This document shows positions 8,303-17,115 of a stretch of DNA of 64,000 bases, one piece after another. The notes beneath the pieces were generated by a model, which saw only the letters and a list, made by a program, of their open reading frames with translations, ran no database searches and was not told the origin of the DNA. The translations under genes were made by a program, and so were the position numbers. The number at the start of each line of letters is the position of its first letter. Position 1 is the first letter of the stretch. The DNA is from JAAUUE01 sp943370025 (GTDB lineage Bacteria > Cyanobacteriota > Cyanobacteriia > Cyanobacteriales > JAAUUE01), in contig CALRPI020000010.1 of the NCBI GenBank assembly GCA_943370025.1, forward strand, positions 27,238 to 91,237, given 5' to 3'.

Positions 8303-9475
8303 ATGTCTTTACTTAAAGATTTTTCTATTTCTGCGGTTATAGCTGGCTTCGTGACGGTGCTGGTGGGTTTTACTAGCTCGGCTGTGATCGTATTCCAAGC
8401 TGCCCAAGCCTTGGGAGCTTCCCCCGCCGAAATTGGTTCTTGGATGCTGGCTTTGGGGATGGGCATGGGGTTGACTTGTATTTTCCTCTCTCTGCGCTAC
8501 CGAGTCCCGATCGTCACCGCTTGGTCTACCCCCGGTGCTGCGATGCTCATCACCAGCGTGGCAGGTATCTCTATGCCAGAGGCGGTGGGTGCTTTTTTGG
8601 TCTCCGGGGCACTGATTACTCTGTGTGGTTTTAGTGGTTGGTTTGAGCGGGTGATGAATCGCTTGCCCCTGTCGATCGCCTCGGGCATGTTAGCCGGAGT
8701 TCTCCTCCGCTTTGGGCTGGATGTGTTTGGGGCGATGAAAACCCAATTAGTCTTGGTATTAGCCATGTTTGTGGCTTATCTCTGGATGCGGAGTCGATCG
8801 CCCCGCTATGCGGCGGTGACAGCCTTACTCGTGGGGATGGCGATCGCTGGATGGCAGGGATTATTACATCTAGATACAGTCAGTTGGCAAATAGCAAAAC
8901 CCGTATTCATCATGCCTCAGTTTTCAGGAAAAGCCATGATCAGTGTTGCCCTGCCCCTATTTGTGGTGACTATGGCTTCCCAAAATATCCCCGGAGTGGC
9001 GGTGATGCGGGCATCGGGCTATGAGGTACCGATCTCGCCCCTGATTGGCTGGACGGGAATTGCCACCCTGCTCTTGGCTCCCTTTGGTGGCTATGCCCTG
9101 AATCTGGCAGCCATTACTGCGGCGATTTGTATGGGCAGGGAAGCTCATGAAAATCCAGCTAGGCGTTACGTGGCGGCGATCGCTGCCGGGGGATTCTATC
9201 TGGTTATAGGTTTATTTGGCTCTACCGTGGGGGCTGTGTTTGCGGCTTTCCCCAAGGAACTAGTCTTGGCGATTGCTGGTCTAGCCCTGCTGGGGACGAT
9301 CGGCAATGGTTTAGCCGGAGCCTTGACCAATGAAAGGGAACGAGAACCCGCCCTGATTACCTTCCTGATGACTGCCTCTGGCGTAAGTTTATTTGGTATC
9401 GGTTCAGCCTTCTGGGGTCTGGTGGCGGGGATATTTGCTCTTTTTGTCTTGCAGATTAGCCGCCCTGCTAACTAG
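8303..9475 (+). CDS. benE: Benzoate/H+ symporter family transporter, BenE-like
   Basis: 390 residues from the ATG at 8303, with 11-12 hydrophobic segments. The conserved STPGAAMLITS (after VTAW) and QNIPGVAVMRASGYEVP blocks are typical of BenE. An earlier in-frame start would overlap the amine oxidase by about 90 bp and lacks family sequence. The gap to the amine oxidase stop is only 7 bp, so the two are probably co-transcribed. The true substrate may be an aromatic acid or another organic anion. Confidence 0.88.
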   Translation: MSLLKDFSISAVIAGFVTVLVGFTSSAVIVFQAAQALGASPAEIGSWMLALGMGMGLTCIFLSLRYRVPIVTAWSTPGAAMLITSVAGISMPEAVGAFLVSGALITLCGFSGWFERVMNRLPLSIASGMLAGVLLRFGLDVFGAMKTQLVLVLAMFVAYLWMRSRSPRYAAVTALLVGMAIAGWQGLLHLDTVSWQIAKPVFIMPQFSGKAMISVALPLFVVTMASQNIPGVAVMRASGYEVPISPLIGWTGIATLLLAPFGGYALNLAAITAAICMGREAHENPARRYVAAIAAGGFYLVIGLFGSTVGAVFAAFPKELVLAIAGLALLGTIGNGLAGALTNEREREPALITFLMTASGVSLFGIGSAFWGLVAGIFALFVLQISRPAN

Positions 9476-9541
9476 AATGGCGTTTGCTACAGATATTATT
9501 TAAATTAGCAACCTAATTAGCAACCTAAATCCCAAATAAAT

Positions 9542-10192
9542 ATGACTTTTACCGCTGCTCTGTGGACGAATATTACTCCCATCTATCAAGCAATTCTCGA
9601 CCATCCGTTCAATCAACAATTGGCTCAAGGCAGCTTATCTCAAGAGCAGTTTCAGTTTTATCTCAAACAAGATGCCCTATACCTAGTGGATTTTGCAAAA
9701 GCTTTGGCTTTAATTAGTGCGAAATCTACTTCTGTAGATTTAGTAGTGGAATTTCTCCATTTTGCTGAGGGGGCAATTATTGCCGAACGAGGGCTCCATG
9801 AATATTATTTTCAGGTTTATAATACTAAATTAGATGTCCAATATGCACCGGGATGTTTTAGCTACACTAATTATCTCTTAGCCACAGCCTCGTTACGCAG
9901 CTACGAAGAAGCGATCGCCGCTGTCCTGCCCTGTTTTTGGATCTACAGAGAAGTAGGCAATTATATCTACAAAAATTCTATTCCTAATAACCCCTATGAA
10001 AAATGGATCGATACCTATTCGGGAAAGGAGTTCGCCATAGTAGTAGATAAAGCTATAGCGATCGCCGATCAAATTGCTGCTCAAGCTACACCACAAACTA
10101 AAGACTTAATGACAACTGCCTTTATTAACTCCAGTCGGTTAGAGTGGATTTTCTGGGATAGTGCCTATCGTTTAGAACAGTGGCAACCTTAA
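9542..10192 (+). CDS. tenA: TenA family thiaminase II-like protein
   Basis: 216 residues. Family members hydrolyse aminopyrimidine intermediates in thiamin salvage. Active-site residues are recognisable: Asp and Tyr in FYLKQDALYL, a Tyr in CFSYTNYLL, the catalytic Cys in VLPCFWIYREVG, Tyr in YSGKEF and Glu in SSRLEWIFWDSAY. This is the TenA_C type, with cysteine. It lies 66 bp after the BenE gene; that gap has no thiamin-riboswitch elements. It could share a salvage operon with the transporter, but this is inference. Confidence 0.9.
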   Translation: MTFTAALWTNITPIYQAILDHPFNQQLAQGSLSQEQFQFYLKQDALYLVDFAKALALISAKSTSVDLVVEFLHFAEGAIIAERGLHEYYFQVYNTKLDVQYAPGCFSYTNYLLATASLRSYEEAIAAVLPCFWIYREVGNYIYKNSIPNNPYEKWIDTYSGKEFAIVVDKAIAIADQIAAQATPQTKDLMTTAFINSSRLEWIFWDSAYRLEQWQP

Positions 10193-10233
10193 AATAAAGT
10201 AGGACATAATCAGGTTAAAGGTTAGATAACTCT

Positions 10234-13200
10234 ATGGCAAATACCGCAGACATTGCCTCTGTGACTGCTCTCCAAGAAAAGATAGCTCAACTAGAACATG
10301 AAAATTCCGTTCTCAAAACCTCTGAGGCAAGATTCCGGAGTATTGCAGCGACTATGCCCGGTGTGATCTATCAATTTTCGGTGCGGGGTGGGGTATGGAT
10401 TGTTGATTATATGAGCGATCGTATCTACGACATCATGGGAGTTACCGCCGCAGCAGTTATGGCAAACCTGAATGCTTTTGTAGCCAGACTCCATCCCGAT
10501 GACTTACCCGACTACTTAGCTTCTGTAGGGAAAGTTTTAGAAACCTTAACGCCTTGGCACTACGAGGGTCGGTTTATCAAACCTAATGGAGAAATTGGTT
10601 GGTGGGAAGGCTCCTCCATACCAACCCAAGATCACGATGGGAATCTAGTTTTTGATGGAGTTTTATTTGATATAACTGAACGTCACCACTTAGAAGCTTC
10701 CCTCCGGCAGGCAAATGAGTATCTGGAAATCAACGTCAAAGAACGGACTAAAGAGCTAGAAACAACTATTTCTCAACTCCAAGTAGAAATTAACCAACGC
10801 CAAAAAATAGAAGCTGACCTTAGAGAAGTTGAAGCTAAATTCCAGCGCCTAGCTACCAACCTGCCGGGAATGATCTATCAATTTCGCCTAAATGTAGATG
10901 GTAGTTTCTACTTTCCTTATATCAGCCCCTTTGCTCAAGAAATGTATGAGTTAGATCCAGAATCCATGCAAAAAGATCCGAATCAAATCTTTAGCATTGT
11001 TCATCCTGAGGATATAAACCCACTAAATAATTCTATTGCCGAATCAGCCCAGACTTTGCAACCTTGGAACTGCATATGGCGAATAAATACCCCTTCTGGA
11101 AGGTTAAAATGGCTGCGTGGTTCCTCTCGTCCAGAACAACAAGCAGATGGCTCAATACTTTGGGATGGATTAATAACCGATGTTACTAGTCAGATAAATG
11201 CCGAAACAGAATTACGCCGCTTCCGCCAAGTGTTAGAAAGCGCGATCGATGCAGTAGGTATGGCAACTCCTCAGGGTGTGCATATTTATCAAAATCAAGC
11301 TTTTACTGACCTCTATGGCTATGCGACTCCAGAGGAATTTAGGAATGCTGGGGGTATAGGTGCAGTGATTGTGGATCCAGCTATTGCCCAAGATATCTAT
11401 GAGACCTTAGTAGTGGGGGGAAGTTGGAATGGAGAAGTAGAACAAAAAGATAAACAAGGAAACATAATCCAAACAGCTATTACGTCTTTTCCCATTAAAG
11501 ATAATGCGGGTCAATTAATGGGACTGGCGGCAATCGTCAAAGATATTTCTGCTCAGAAGGAAATCGAAGGAGCTTTGCGGCAGCAAGAGGCTCTATTCCG
11601 GGGAGTTTTTGAGCAGGCGGCGGTGGGGATTGCCTTAGTTGATCTAGAGTGGAATTTTTTAGATGTGAATGAGGGATTTTGCCAAATTGTTGGCTATGGG
11701 AAATCAGAGATATTGCACAAAGGAGTTGTGGATATTACTTACCCCGAAGATATTCCAATCAAGGTGCAATCTAGACAGAGCTTGGTATCTGGAGAGATTA
11801 CCCATTATTCCCTAGAGAAGAGGTTTATTCGATCGGACGGGACTTTGGTTTGGAGCAATGTCTCCATTTCCCTAGTTTGTGATCAGCAGGGAAATGCCAA
11901 ATACATCATAGAAGTCGTTGAAGATATTAGCGATCGCAAACTTGCCGAAGCAAAACTTCGGGAGCGCGTTCATCAAGAAGCATTAATTAATCAAATCGGC
12001 ACCCAAATTCGCAACTCCCTAGAACTAGAGATCATCCTCCAAACCGCAGTCGAAGCAATTTATGGTCTATTAGATGTGGATTCTTGCATTTCAGCTTGGT
12101 ATAGCAGTCAGCCCTCTAGTTGGCATATTTATAAGGAAGCAAAACGAGATATCTTCCCCAGTTCCCTAGGTATTTATCCCGTGGCTCCCCATGACCCATC
12201 GGTGCAAATTATTCAAAACCAAGAAATAATTTTCGCCTCAGATGTGGCTAACCTGCCGGAGGGTGAATTACGGAAATCTCTCCTAGCATCAGGCTATCAG
12301 GCTATTATTAGTCTGCCGATAAAGACCCAATCAGGTAAATTAGGGTTTTTATCGGTAATTCACTTCCAGAACCCTCACCAATGGAGCGAGAGTGAAATAG
12401 AGCTATTAACCGCCGTGCGCGACCAGCTAATAATTGCCATTAACCAAGGGGAACTCTACTCCCAAAGCCAAGCTGCCACCTTCAAGGCAGAACATCAAGC
12501 CCAAGAACTCGAACAGGCACTCCAAGAATTGGGCAGCACCCAAGCGCGGATGATCCAAACGGAAAAAATGTCTAGCCTTGGACAGTTAGTGGCAGGGGTG
12601 GCTCATGAAATTAATAATCCAGTGAATTTTATCTACGGGAACCTAACCTATGTTGATGAATATACCGATAACTTATTGCACCTATTAGAGCTTTATCAGC
12701 AGTTCTATCCCCAACCAGTGGCGGCAATTCAAGAAGAAATCGCCGAGATGGATCTAGAATTTATCTTGGGAGATTTACCCAAAATGATCGGCTCCATGCG
12801 AATGGGAGCCGATCGCATCAAAGCCATTGTTGCTTCCCTGCGGAACTTCTCTCGGATGGATGAAGCAGAAATGAAGGATGTGGATATCCATGAGGGAATT
12901 GAAAGTACCTTGATGATTTTGCAAAGCCGGATCAAAGCTACAAGCGATCGACCAGAGGTGCAGATTACCAAAAACTTTGCTTCCCTTCCCCCGGTTGATT
13001 GTTATGCCGGCCAACTGAATCAAGTATTTATGAATATACTTAGCAATGCCCTAGATGCCATGGAAGAGGCGGATCAGCAGCGGACTAAGGAAGAAAAGAA
13101 GGCACATCCCAACATCATTCATATCTCCACAACTCTTCTTGAGGATCATCAGGTGAAGATTAGCATTAAAGATAATGGCACAGGCATCCCAGAAAAAGTC

Positions 13201-13389
13201 CGCCAGAGAATCTTCGATCCCTTTTTCACCACTAAAAGTGTTGGCAAGGGCACAGGCATGGGTCTGGCAATCAGCTATCAAATTATTACCGAGCGCCACG
13301 AAGGAACCTTAGACTGTTTCTCTGAGCCGGGGCAGGGTACGGAGTTCGTGATCCAAATTCCCCTAAAAGCACGGGAACCTTTGACCTAA
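10234..13389 (+). CDS. Multi-PAS, GAF sensor histidine kinase
   Basis: 1051 residues, soluble, with no membrane segments. Order: short coiled coil, PAS1 (about 31-152), coiled coil (153-205), PAS2 (206-325), PAS3 (328-445), PAS4 (450-575), GAF (576-745), coiled coil, HisKA with phospho-acceptor His791 in VAHEINNP, then HATPase_c with the N and G boxes (DNGTGIP from Asp980, GKGTGMGL). There is no receiver domain, so a separate response regulator is needed; none is adjacent. The ligands are unknown and the GAF shows no obvious bilin-binding Cys. It begins 41 bp after tenA. Confidence 0.9.
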   Translation: MANTADIASVTALQEKIAQLEHENSVLKTSEARFRSIAATMPGVIYQFSVRGGVWIVDYMSDRIYDIMGVTAAAVMANLNAFVARLHPDDLPDYLASVGKVLETLTPWHYEGRFIKPNGEIGWWEGSSIPTQDHDGNLVFDGVLFDITERHHLEASLRQANEYLEINVKERTKELETTISQLQVEINQRQKIEADLREVEAKFQRLATNLPGMIYQFRLNVDGSFYFPYISPFAQEMYELDPESMQKDPNQIFSIVHPEDINPLNNSIAESAQTLQPWNCIWRINTPSGRLKWLRGSSRPEQQADGSILWDGLITDVTSQINAETELRRFRQVLESAIDAVGMATPQGVHIYQNQAFTDLYGYATPEEFRNAGGIGAVIVDPAIAQDIYETLVVGGSWNGEVEQKDKQGNIIQTAITSFPIKDNAGQLMGLAAIVKDISAQKEIEGALRQQEALFRGVFEQAAVGIALVDLEWNFLDVNEGFCQIVGYGKSEILHKGVVDITYPEDIPIKVQSRQSLVSGEITHYSLEKRFIRSDGTLVWSNVSISLVCDQQGNAKYIIEVVEDISDRKLAEAKLRERVHQEALINQIGTQIRNSLELEIILQTAVEAIYGLLDVDSCISAWYSSQPSSWHIYKEAKRDIFPSSLGIYPVAPHDPSVQIIQNQEIIFASDVANLPEGELRKSLLASGYQAIISLPIKTQSGKLGFLSVIHFQNPHQWSESEIELLTAVRDQLIIAINQGELYSQSQAATFKAEHQAQELEQALQELGSTQARMIQTEKMSSLGQLVAGVAHEINNPVNFIYGNLTYVDEYTDNLLHLLELYQQFYPQPVAAIQEEIAEMDLEFILGDLPKMIGSMRMGADRIKAIVASLRNFSRMDEAEMKDVDIHEGIESTLMILQSRIKATSDRPEVQITKNFASLPPVDCYAGQLNQVFMNILSNALDAMEEADQQRTKEEKKAHPNIIHISTTLLEDHQVKISIKDNGTGIPEKVRQRIFDPFFTTKSVGKGTGMGLAISYQIITERHEGTLDCFSEPGQGTEFVIQIPLKAREPLT

Positions 13390-13390
13390 T

Positions 13391-13642
13391 CAACCTCAGT
13401 TCGGGTTAACTAAACCTCTAACCCGAAGCATGGATTTGTTCCCTGAGTGCTTGCCCTGAGCGGAGCCGAAGGGAAGTCGAAGGGAACATTTCCGCGATAA
13501 ATGAGGATAATCGATCAAAGATTTGTCGTGGGGTTTGGGCTACTTCGGCGACCCTCAGCATAAATTCGACGATCCTCAGCCAGCGATAATGGTTGAGGTT
13601 TTCGTAAAATAGTATCAGGGATTTCTTATCCCGAACTGAGTT
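13391..13642. repeat. Intergenic stretch flanked by imperfect inverted repeats
   Basis: The whole kinase-DUF21 gap. CAACCTCAGTTCGGG at its left end is mirrored by CCCGAACTGAGTTG at its right end. Inside are a small stem (CGGGTTA...TAACCCG, 13403-13426) and, at 13440-13486, words of the CTTCGGCTCCGCTCAGGG repeat in reverse orientation. No ORF of note. It may be a small non-autonomous element or a convergent terminator region. Confidence 0.4.
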
Positions 13643-13645
13643 GAA

Positions 13646-14341
13646 TTATTTTGGTTGGACTATTTTGGCAACGGCGATCGTTAATCCTCCTAGATCTGCC
13701 TTTTCTGAGGACTGAGGATCCGACTGAACAGCAGACACTACCTTAGGTTGTTTCCGAGTTAACCAGCCAGTCAGGAAGCGGACATTACTATTGAGTAAAA
13801 ATAGAAACGGGGAGAGGAACCAATCGCAGGCTCGGAGGGGTTGGATTAACAAAAGGGCGGTTTCTTCGGGAGCATTGGCAGCCAAAACCTTGGGAACTAG
13901 TTCCCCAAGCAGAATTTCCACGTAGGTAATCAAAAAGAATGATGTGGCGATCGCGATCGCATGGGCGGTGATCTGCACAGGTAATTTACCTAAGGGGAGC
14001 CAATCAATCCACGGCTCAATCCAATGCACAGTTGCTCCCTCACCGAGCCAGCCCAACAGGAGGCTACCTGCTGTGGTTCCGGTCTGGGTGATCGAAAAAT
14101 AATGCTGTAAATTACCTTGGGCTGTTTGGACTAATCGGGCGGTTTTTGCCTTGACAGGATCGGCTGTTTGCTCTGTCCAGCGGGCAATCTGGTCACGAGA
14201 AGCTGCTACTAGAGAGAGTTCTGCGGCGACAAAAAAACCAACTACTAGTACCAATACGATAAGTATCAACAGGTTTAATAGAGTTTCTGTTATCCCAATT
14301 TCTAAGGCATGAACCACATTTAAGAACATTTTATCTACCAC
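13646..14341 (-). CDS. DUF21 (CNNM-type) membrane protein, short form
   Basis: 231 residues: an N-terminal membrane domain with four hydrophobic segments (about 17-40, 78-100, 120-140, 160-180) and the DUF21 landmarks FFVAAELSLVAASR, QTGTTAGSLLLGWLGE and LLGELVPKVLAANAPE. Family members usually continue into two CBS domains and a CorC/HlyC domain; here the protein ends in a poorly conserved tail of about 40 residues, so the regulatory half is missing. Likely an inner-membrane divalent-cation transport or homeostasis protein. Residue 5 is an alternative Met start. Confidence 0.78.
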   Translation of the reverse strand: MVDKMFLNVVHALEIGITETLLNLLILIVLVLVVGFFVAAELSLVAASRDQIARWTEQTADPVKAKTARLVQTAQGNLQHYFSITQTGTTAGSLLLGWLGEGATVHWIEPWIDWLPLGKLPVQITAHAIAIATSFFLITYVEILLGELVPKVLAANAPEETALLLIQPLRACDWFLSPFLFLLNSNVRFLTGWLTRKQPKVVSAVQSDPQSSEKADLGGLTIAVAKIVQPK

Positions 14342-14427
14342 AAACTGTGGTTAAGTAGCTTTTTATACCTTAAGTGTAGTGTGCCTTTAGTAACACTTGC
14401 TATTTCTAGATTTTTTCTTAATAGGAT

Positions 14428-14525
14428 AGGACTTGCGCATTGCCAACGAATTATCGAGAGTTGTGGATGTTGTTGCAGGCTTCGACTCCGCTCAGCCTGC
14501 AACAACGTCCAAATCCGTAAGTTCT
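14428..14525. repeat. Family A palindromic element, copy 2
   Basis: 98 bp. The ends (AGGACTTGCGC ... CCGTAAGTTCT) have drifted from perfect symmetry, but the inner stem GTTGTTGCAGGC / GCCTGCAACAAC is intact. The loop carries TTCGACTCCGCTCAG, the core of the repeat found inside the dipeptidase gene, so one repeat is nested in another. The remainder of the 402-bp gap 14342-14743 holds only a second ACTTACACC-type word and the terminator below. Confidence 0.75.
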
Positions 14526-14691
14526 TTAGGACTTACACCATTTTGCAAAAGACTTGATACAAATAAGATTTTGAATACTTTTCTGCGTAAGGGTTTGAAT
14601 CAAGAAAATAGTGAAACCATTTTCTTGATTTGGTATTACCTAAGCAGTTTGAGAGTGGGTAACGATCGCCATCCACTCTCCAGATTTTCAA

Positions 14692-14721
14692 TAAAAAACG
14701 GCGCACCCACAGGGTGCGCCG
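14692..14721 (-). terminator. Rho-independent terminator
   Basis: On the minus strand GGCGCACCC-TGT-GGGTGCGCC is followed by GTTTTTTAT, a strong stem and U-tract 23 bp past the stop of the gene at 14744-15223. Confidence 0.85.
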
Positions 14722-14743
14722 CTTTTCATCCATGAGGATTACC

Positions 14744-15223
14744 CTATCCCTTGGCTAACCGCAATTTGCGGCGATGCCGATGGCGGAGGGTTTGGGCGAT
14801 GCTTGCCGCTTCTCGTTCTGCTTGGAAGAGGTCTACGGGGCGGGAAGTCATGGTGAAAGTGCCTTGGCGGTGGCGTTGAATATGGGGAATTTGGCGGACT
14901 TGGTAATGGCAGATGTTTTCGGGAACTTTGTTGGGGCTAACCAAAAATTGCAGGGCACGCCAGTCTCGGTTAACTTCGGTGGCGATCGCCTTCATCTCAG
15001 CCATCGCTGTTTCCAGTTGCAAAGAAAGTTGATTGATGCGTTCTGCCTGCAAAGCCATGCGCCGCAGCCCTTGAGAACATTCTTGCTGGAGTTCTTCAAT
15101 GGGGATGGCGCTGGGTAAAAATAAAGGAGTTGGTTGGTTGCCCTGGGGTAGTTGAGTCTTGATACCTTGAGCTACCAGACCTCGATGCCAAAAAGATGCA
15201 ATTGCGTTGAGTAGGCGTTTCAT
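14744..15223 (-). CDS. Hypothetical protein behind a LexA-type box
   Basis: 159 residues; not recognised. A short amphipathic N-terminus is followed by a helical, probably coiled-coil segment (about 42-95, rich in Glu, Gln and Leu) and a basic C-terminus (RHRHRRKLRLAKG) that could bind nucleic acid. AAGGAG sits 10 nt before the ATG. A perfect match to the Anabaena LexA consensus starts 29 bp upstream, and a strong terminator follows, so it is a monocistronic, possibly damage-inducible gene. Confidence 0.6.
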   Translation of the reverse strand: MKRLLNAIASFWHRGLVAQGIKTQLPQGNQPTPLFLPSAIPIEELQQECSQGLRRMALQAERINQLSLQLETAMAEMKAIATEVNRDWRALQFLVSPNKVPENICHYQVRQIPHIQRHRQGTFTMTSRPVDLFQAEREAASIAQTLRHRHRRKLRLAKG

Positions 15224-15251
15224 TTATTACTTGCTCCTTGATGAACCTATG

Positions 15252-15265
15252 GGTACAAATGTACT
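15252..15265 (-). promoter_or_regulatory. Candidate LexA (SOS) box
   Basis: GGTACAAATGTACT fits the cyanobacterial LexA consensus RGTACNNNDGTWCB at all positions. On the minus strand it overlaps a possible -10 (TATAGT), which suits repression of the gene starting at 15223. Confidence 0.6.
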
Positions 15266-15340
15266 ATATGACTTTTCAAAAAGCAAGGGGTTTGCCAAAA
15301 ATTTTAGAGTAGGCGGTTGAAACCGCTGCTACAATAGCGA

Positions 15341-15358
15341 AGTCCGCCTGCGCGGACT
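15341..15358. repeat. AGTCCGC/GCGGACT hairpin repeat, copy 1
   Basis: A 7-bp stem with a 4-nt loop, followed by AAGAAAAA. The same unit lies at 40899-40916. A neighbouring GCGGTT/AACCGC stem lies at 15313-15326. The rest of the gap up to 15491 shows no gene. Confidence 0.6.
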
Positions 15359-15491
15359 AAGAAAAAGCTAAGAAAACAGGGATGATTAAGCCTTAAGCAT
15401 CAAACAGCATTCTGGGAACAACTTTGATGTTAAGTTGATACCCATGAAGGCATTACGCCCCTACGGAAATATTATTCATAGCCGTTTATCT

Positions 15492-16172
15492 ATGTACACC
15501 CTTTATATTGCCAATAAAAACTATTCTTCGTGGTCTCTCCGCCCTTGGGTCTTAATGCAAACCCTAGCCATTCCCTTTGAGGAAAAGTTAGTGCCATTTC
15601 AGGAATCCAACTGGCAAACCTTTAGAACCTTTTCCCCCGGTGGGACAGTTCCCTGCCTCCACGATGGAGAAACTATCATTTGGGATTCTCTAGCGATCGC
15701 CGAATATCTGGCAGAATCGCATCCACAGGTTTGGGCAGAGGATCGCCTAGCTAGGGCTTGGTCTCGATCGGCGGCGGCGGAAATGCACTCTGGTTTTGGT
15801 CCCCTGCGCCAGCAATGTTCGATGAATTGTGGGATTCGGATGCAACTCCATGAAATATCAGCTTCTTTGCAGAAGGATATCGATCGCCTGAATGAGCTAT
15901 GGGGTGAGGGACTCGATCGTTTTGGTGGTCCCTTCCTAGCTGGAGAAAAGTTCACTGCGGTGGATGCCTTCTTTGCTCCGGTAGCTTTTCGCATCCAAAC
16001 CTATAATCTGCCCATGTCAGAGCAAGCGATCGCCTACGTCAACCAACTTCTATCGCTCCCCGCCATGAATAGCTGGCAATCAGCCGCCCTTCAAGAACCT
16101 TGGCGAGAAGTTAGCCACGAGCAAGAGGTACTCCAATTCGGAACTTTAACCGCCGACTACCGCCAAGCCTAG
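15492..16172 (+). CDS. Glutathione S-transferase family protein
   Basis: 226 residues from the ATG at 15492. The earlier in-frame ATG at 15435 adds 19 residues that do not look like the family. The N-terminal thioredoxin-like domain begins YTLYIANKNYSSWSLRPW, giving a likely catalytic Ser, and has the cis-proline TVPCL plus SLAIAEYLAE. The C-terminal helical domain (about 85-215) includes the conserved GPFLAGEKFTAVDAFFAP. Cytosolic; probably zeta/maleylacetoacetate-isomerase-like detoxification, with an unknown substrate. Confidence 0.88.
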   Translation: MYTLYIANKNYSSWSLRPWVLMQTLAIPFEEKLVPFQESNWQTFRTFSPGGTVPCLHDGETIIWDSLAIAEYLAESHPQVWAEDRLARAWSRSAAAEMHSGFGPLRQQCSMNCGIRMQLHEISASLQKDIDRLNELWGEGLDRFGGPFLAGEKFTAVDAFFAPVAFRIQTYNLPMSEQAIAYVNQLLSLPAMNSWQSAALQEPWREVSHEQEVLQFGTLTADYRQA

Positions 16173-16243
16173 ATATCTTGGTTTCATGTGAATTCGGGTT
16201 AAATAACCTAAGGTTGTCGGGCTAACACGTCATATAGCTGATT

Positions 16244-16330
16244 AGCCCGGATTTTATAATGTTCCGTACAGGGTAAATAGCCCGAATTTTTCTGTATAAC
16301 ACCCCATATAGGGTAAATAGCCCGAATCTT
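16244..16330. repeat. Short direct repeats in an AT-rich gap
   Basis: AGGGTAAATAGCCCGAAT occurs at 16270-16287 and 16310-16327 (40-bp period), with a degenerate AGCCCGGATTTT at 16244. The 401-bp gap 16173-16573 also holds GTTGAGT at 16535. No ORF. Possibly a decayed element or a regulatory array ahead of the acquired gene. Confidence 0.45.
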
Positions 16331-16573
16331 GACATTCAGCCTATATACCCTATAGTCAGATTAGGCGGAAAAATTCCGTCTAATAAATAGTTATGCCGCT
16401 AGTTGATCGATGATGTGGTGTATAAAGAGTCTATATAAGTTCGAGGCTTAGTTCTTTGAAATCAATCGACAGGGAGCAATTTGAAGATGACTTTCAAAAT
16501 GAAAATGCCTTAAGATTGTCGGTAAGAAAATCGGGTTGAGTCTTTCAGTGAAAATTGAGGTTGATTTAGAGCT

Positions 16574-16978
16574 ATGCGCGTGTACCTAACCCACTGCTCC
16601 AAAGAAAAGGAGTCTAATCTCGAAGGAACTGATATTGCAGTCACCCCTGATAAGCTGTACACAAATTCTGGTATTCAACAATTTATGGAGAGGTGTCAAG
16701 AAAAAAATGTGAGTTGGGCTGTTCTATCCGATCTCTATGGAGTTTATCTATCAAGTGAGCGTCACGTTTGGTACGAAAAGAATCCTGATACTGTCACACC
16801 ACAAGAGGAGGAGACTGTTATTGAAGATTTCAATAACAAGTTAGATTCATATGATGAGATCTACTTTTTTGTCAGACCAGAATCCTTCCACCCTTTCTAC
16901 GAGAGGATTTTGAAAAAGACGGTACTTGCAGATAAAGTAAAGACTTTCGAGAATATTGAGTGTATTGAAGAAGCCTGA
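16574..16978 (+). CDS. DUF6884-like hypothetical protein, candidate integron cassette gene
   Basis: 134 residues. The beginning MRVYLTHCSKEK, then LYTNSGIQQFMERCQEKN, WAVLSDLYGVYLSSERHVWY and a C-terminal YERILKK resemble the DUF6884/YaaA-like fold (Cys-Ser-x-x-K near the N-terminus and an LS-x-x-YG motif). The enzymatic role of this version is unknown. It is acidic, and its surroundings lack the GCGATCGC words common elsewhere. It stops 18 bp before an attC-like site, the normal spacing for a cassette gene, which suggests lateral acquisition. No obvious Shine-Dalgarno is seen. Confidence 0.62.
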   Translation: MRVYLTHCSKEKESNLEGTDIAVTPDKLYTNSGIQQFMERCQEKNVSWAVLSDLYGVYLSSERHVWYEKNPDTVTPQEEETVIEDFNNKLDSYDEIYFFVRPESFHPFYERILKKTVLADKVKTFENIECIEEA

Positions 16979-16996
16979 AGGGAAATGGGTTGCGCG

Positions 16997-17083
16997 GCAT
17001 AACAACCTGCTGGAGCGGACTGTCGGGAGATTGTGAGTGGTGTTGCAAAGGTTACTTGCAGCCGCTCAGCCGGAATGTTGGGC
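16997..17083 (+). other. attC-like recombination site (integron cassette)
   Basis: 87 bp. The left end GCATAAC and the right end GTTGGGC match the attC simple sites RYYYAAC/GTTRRRY with one mismatch. Inside, CTGCTGGAGCGG pairs with CCGCTCAGCCGG if one extra base is left unpaired on each arm, like the extrahelical bases of true attC sites. A variable loop of about 40 nt separates the arms. No integrase is in the window. Confidence 0.6.
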
Positions 17084-17115
17084 GGCTATGCTAGATATTG
17101 TCACGAAAATTATTT

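Noticed and set aside
9476..9541. TPP riboswitch before tenA
   Set aside because: The gap is only 66 bp and AT-rich, without the conserved thi-box elements.
14433..14735. Open frame of 100 codons
   Set aside because: It spans a family A repeat and the terminator of the neighbouring gene.
16244..16330. CRISPR-like repeats
   Set aside because: Only two full copies and one partial copy with 22-bp spacing between repeat ends; no cas genes and no leader.
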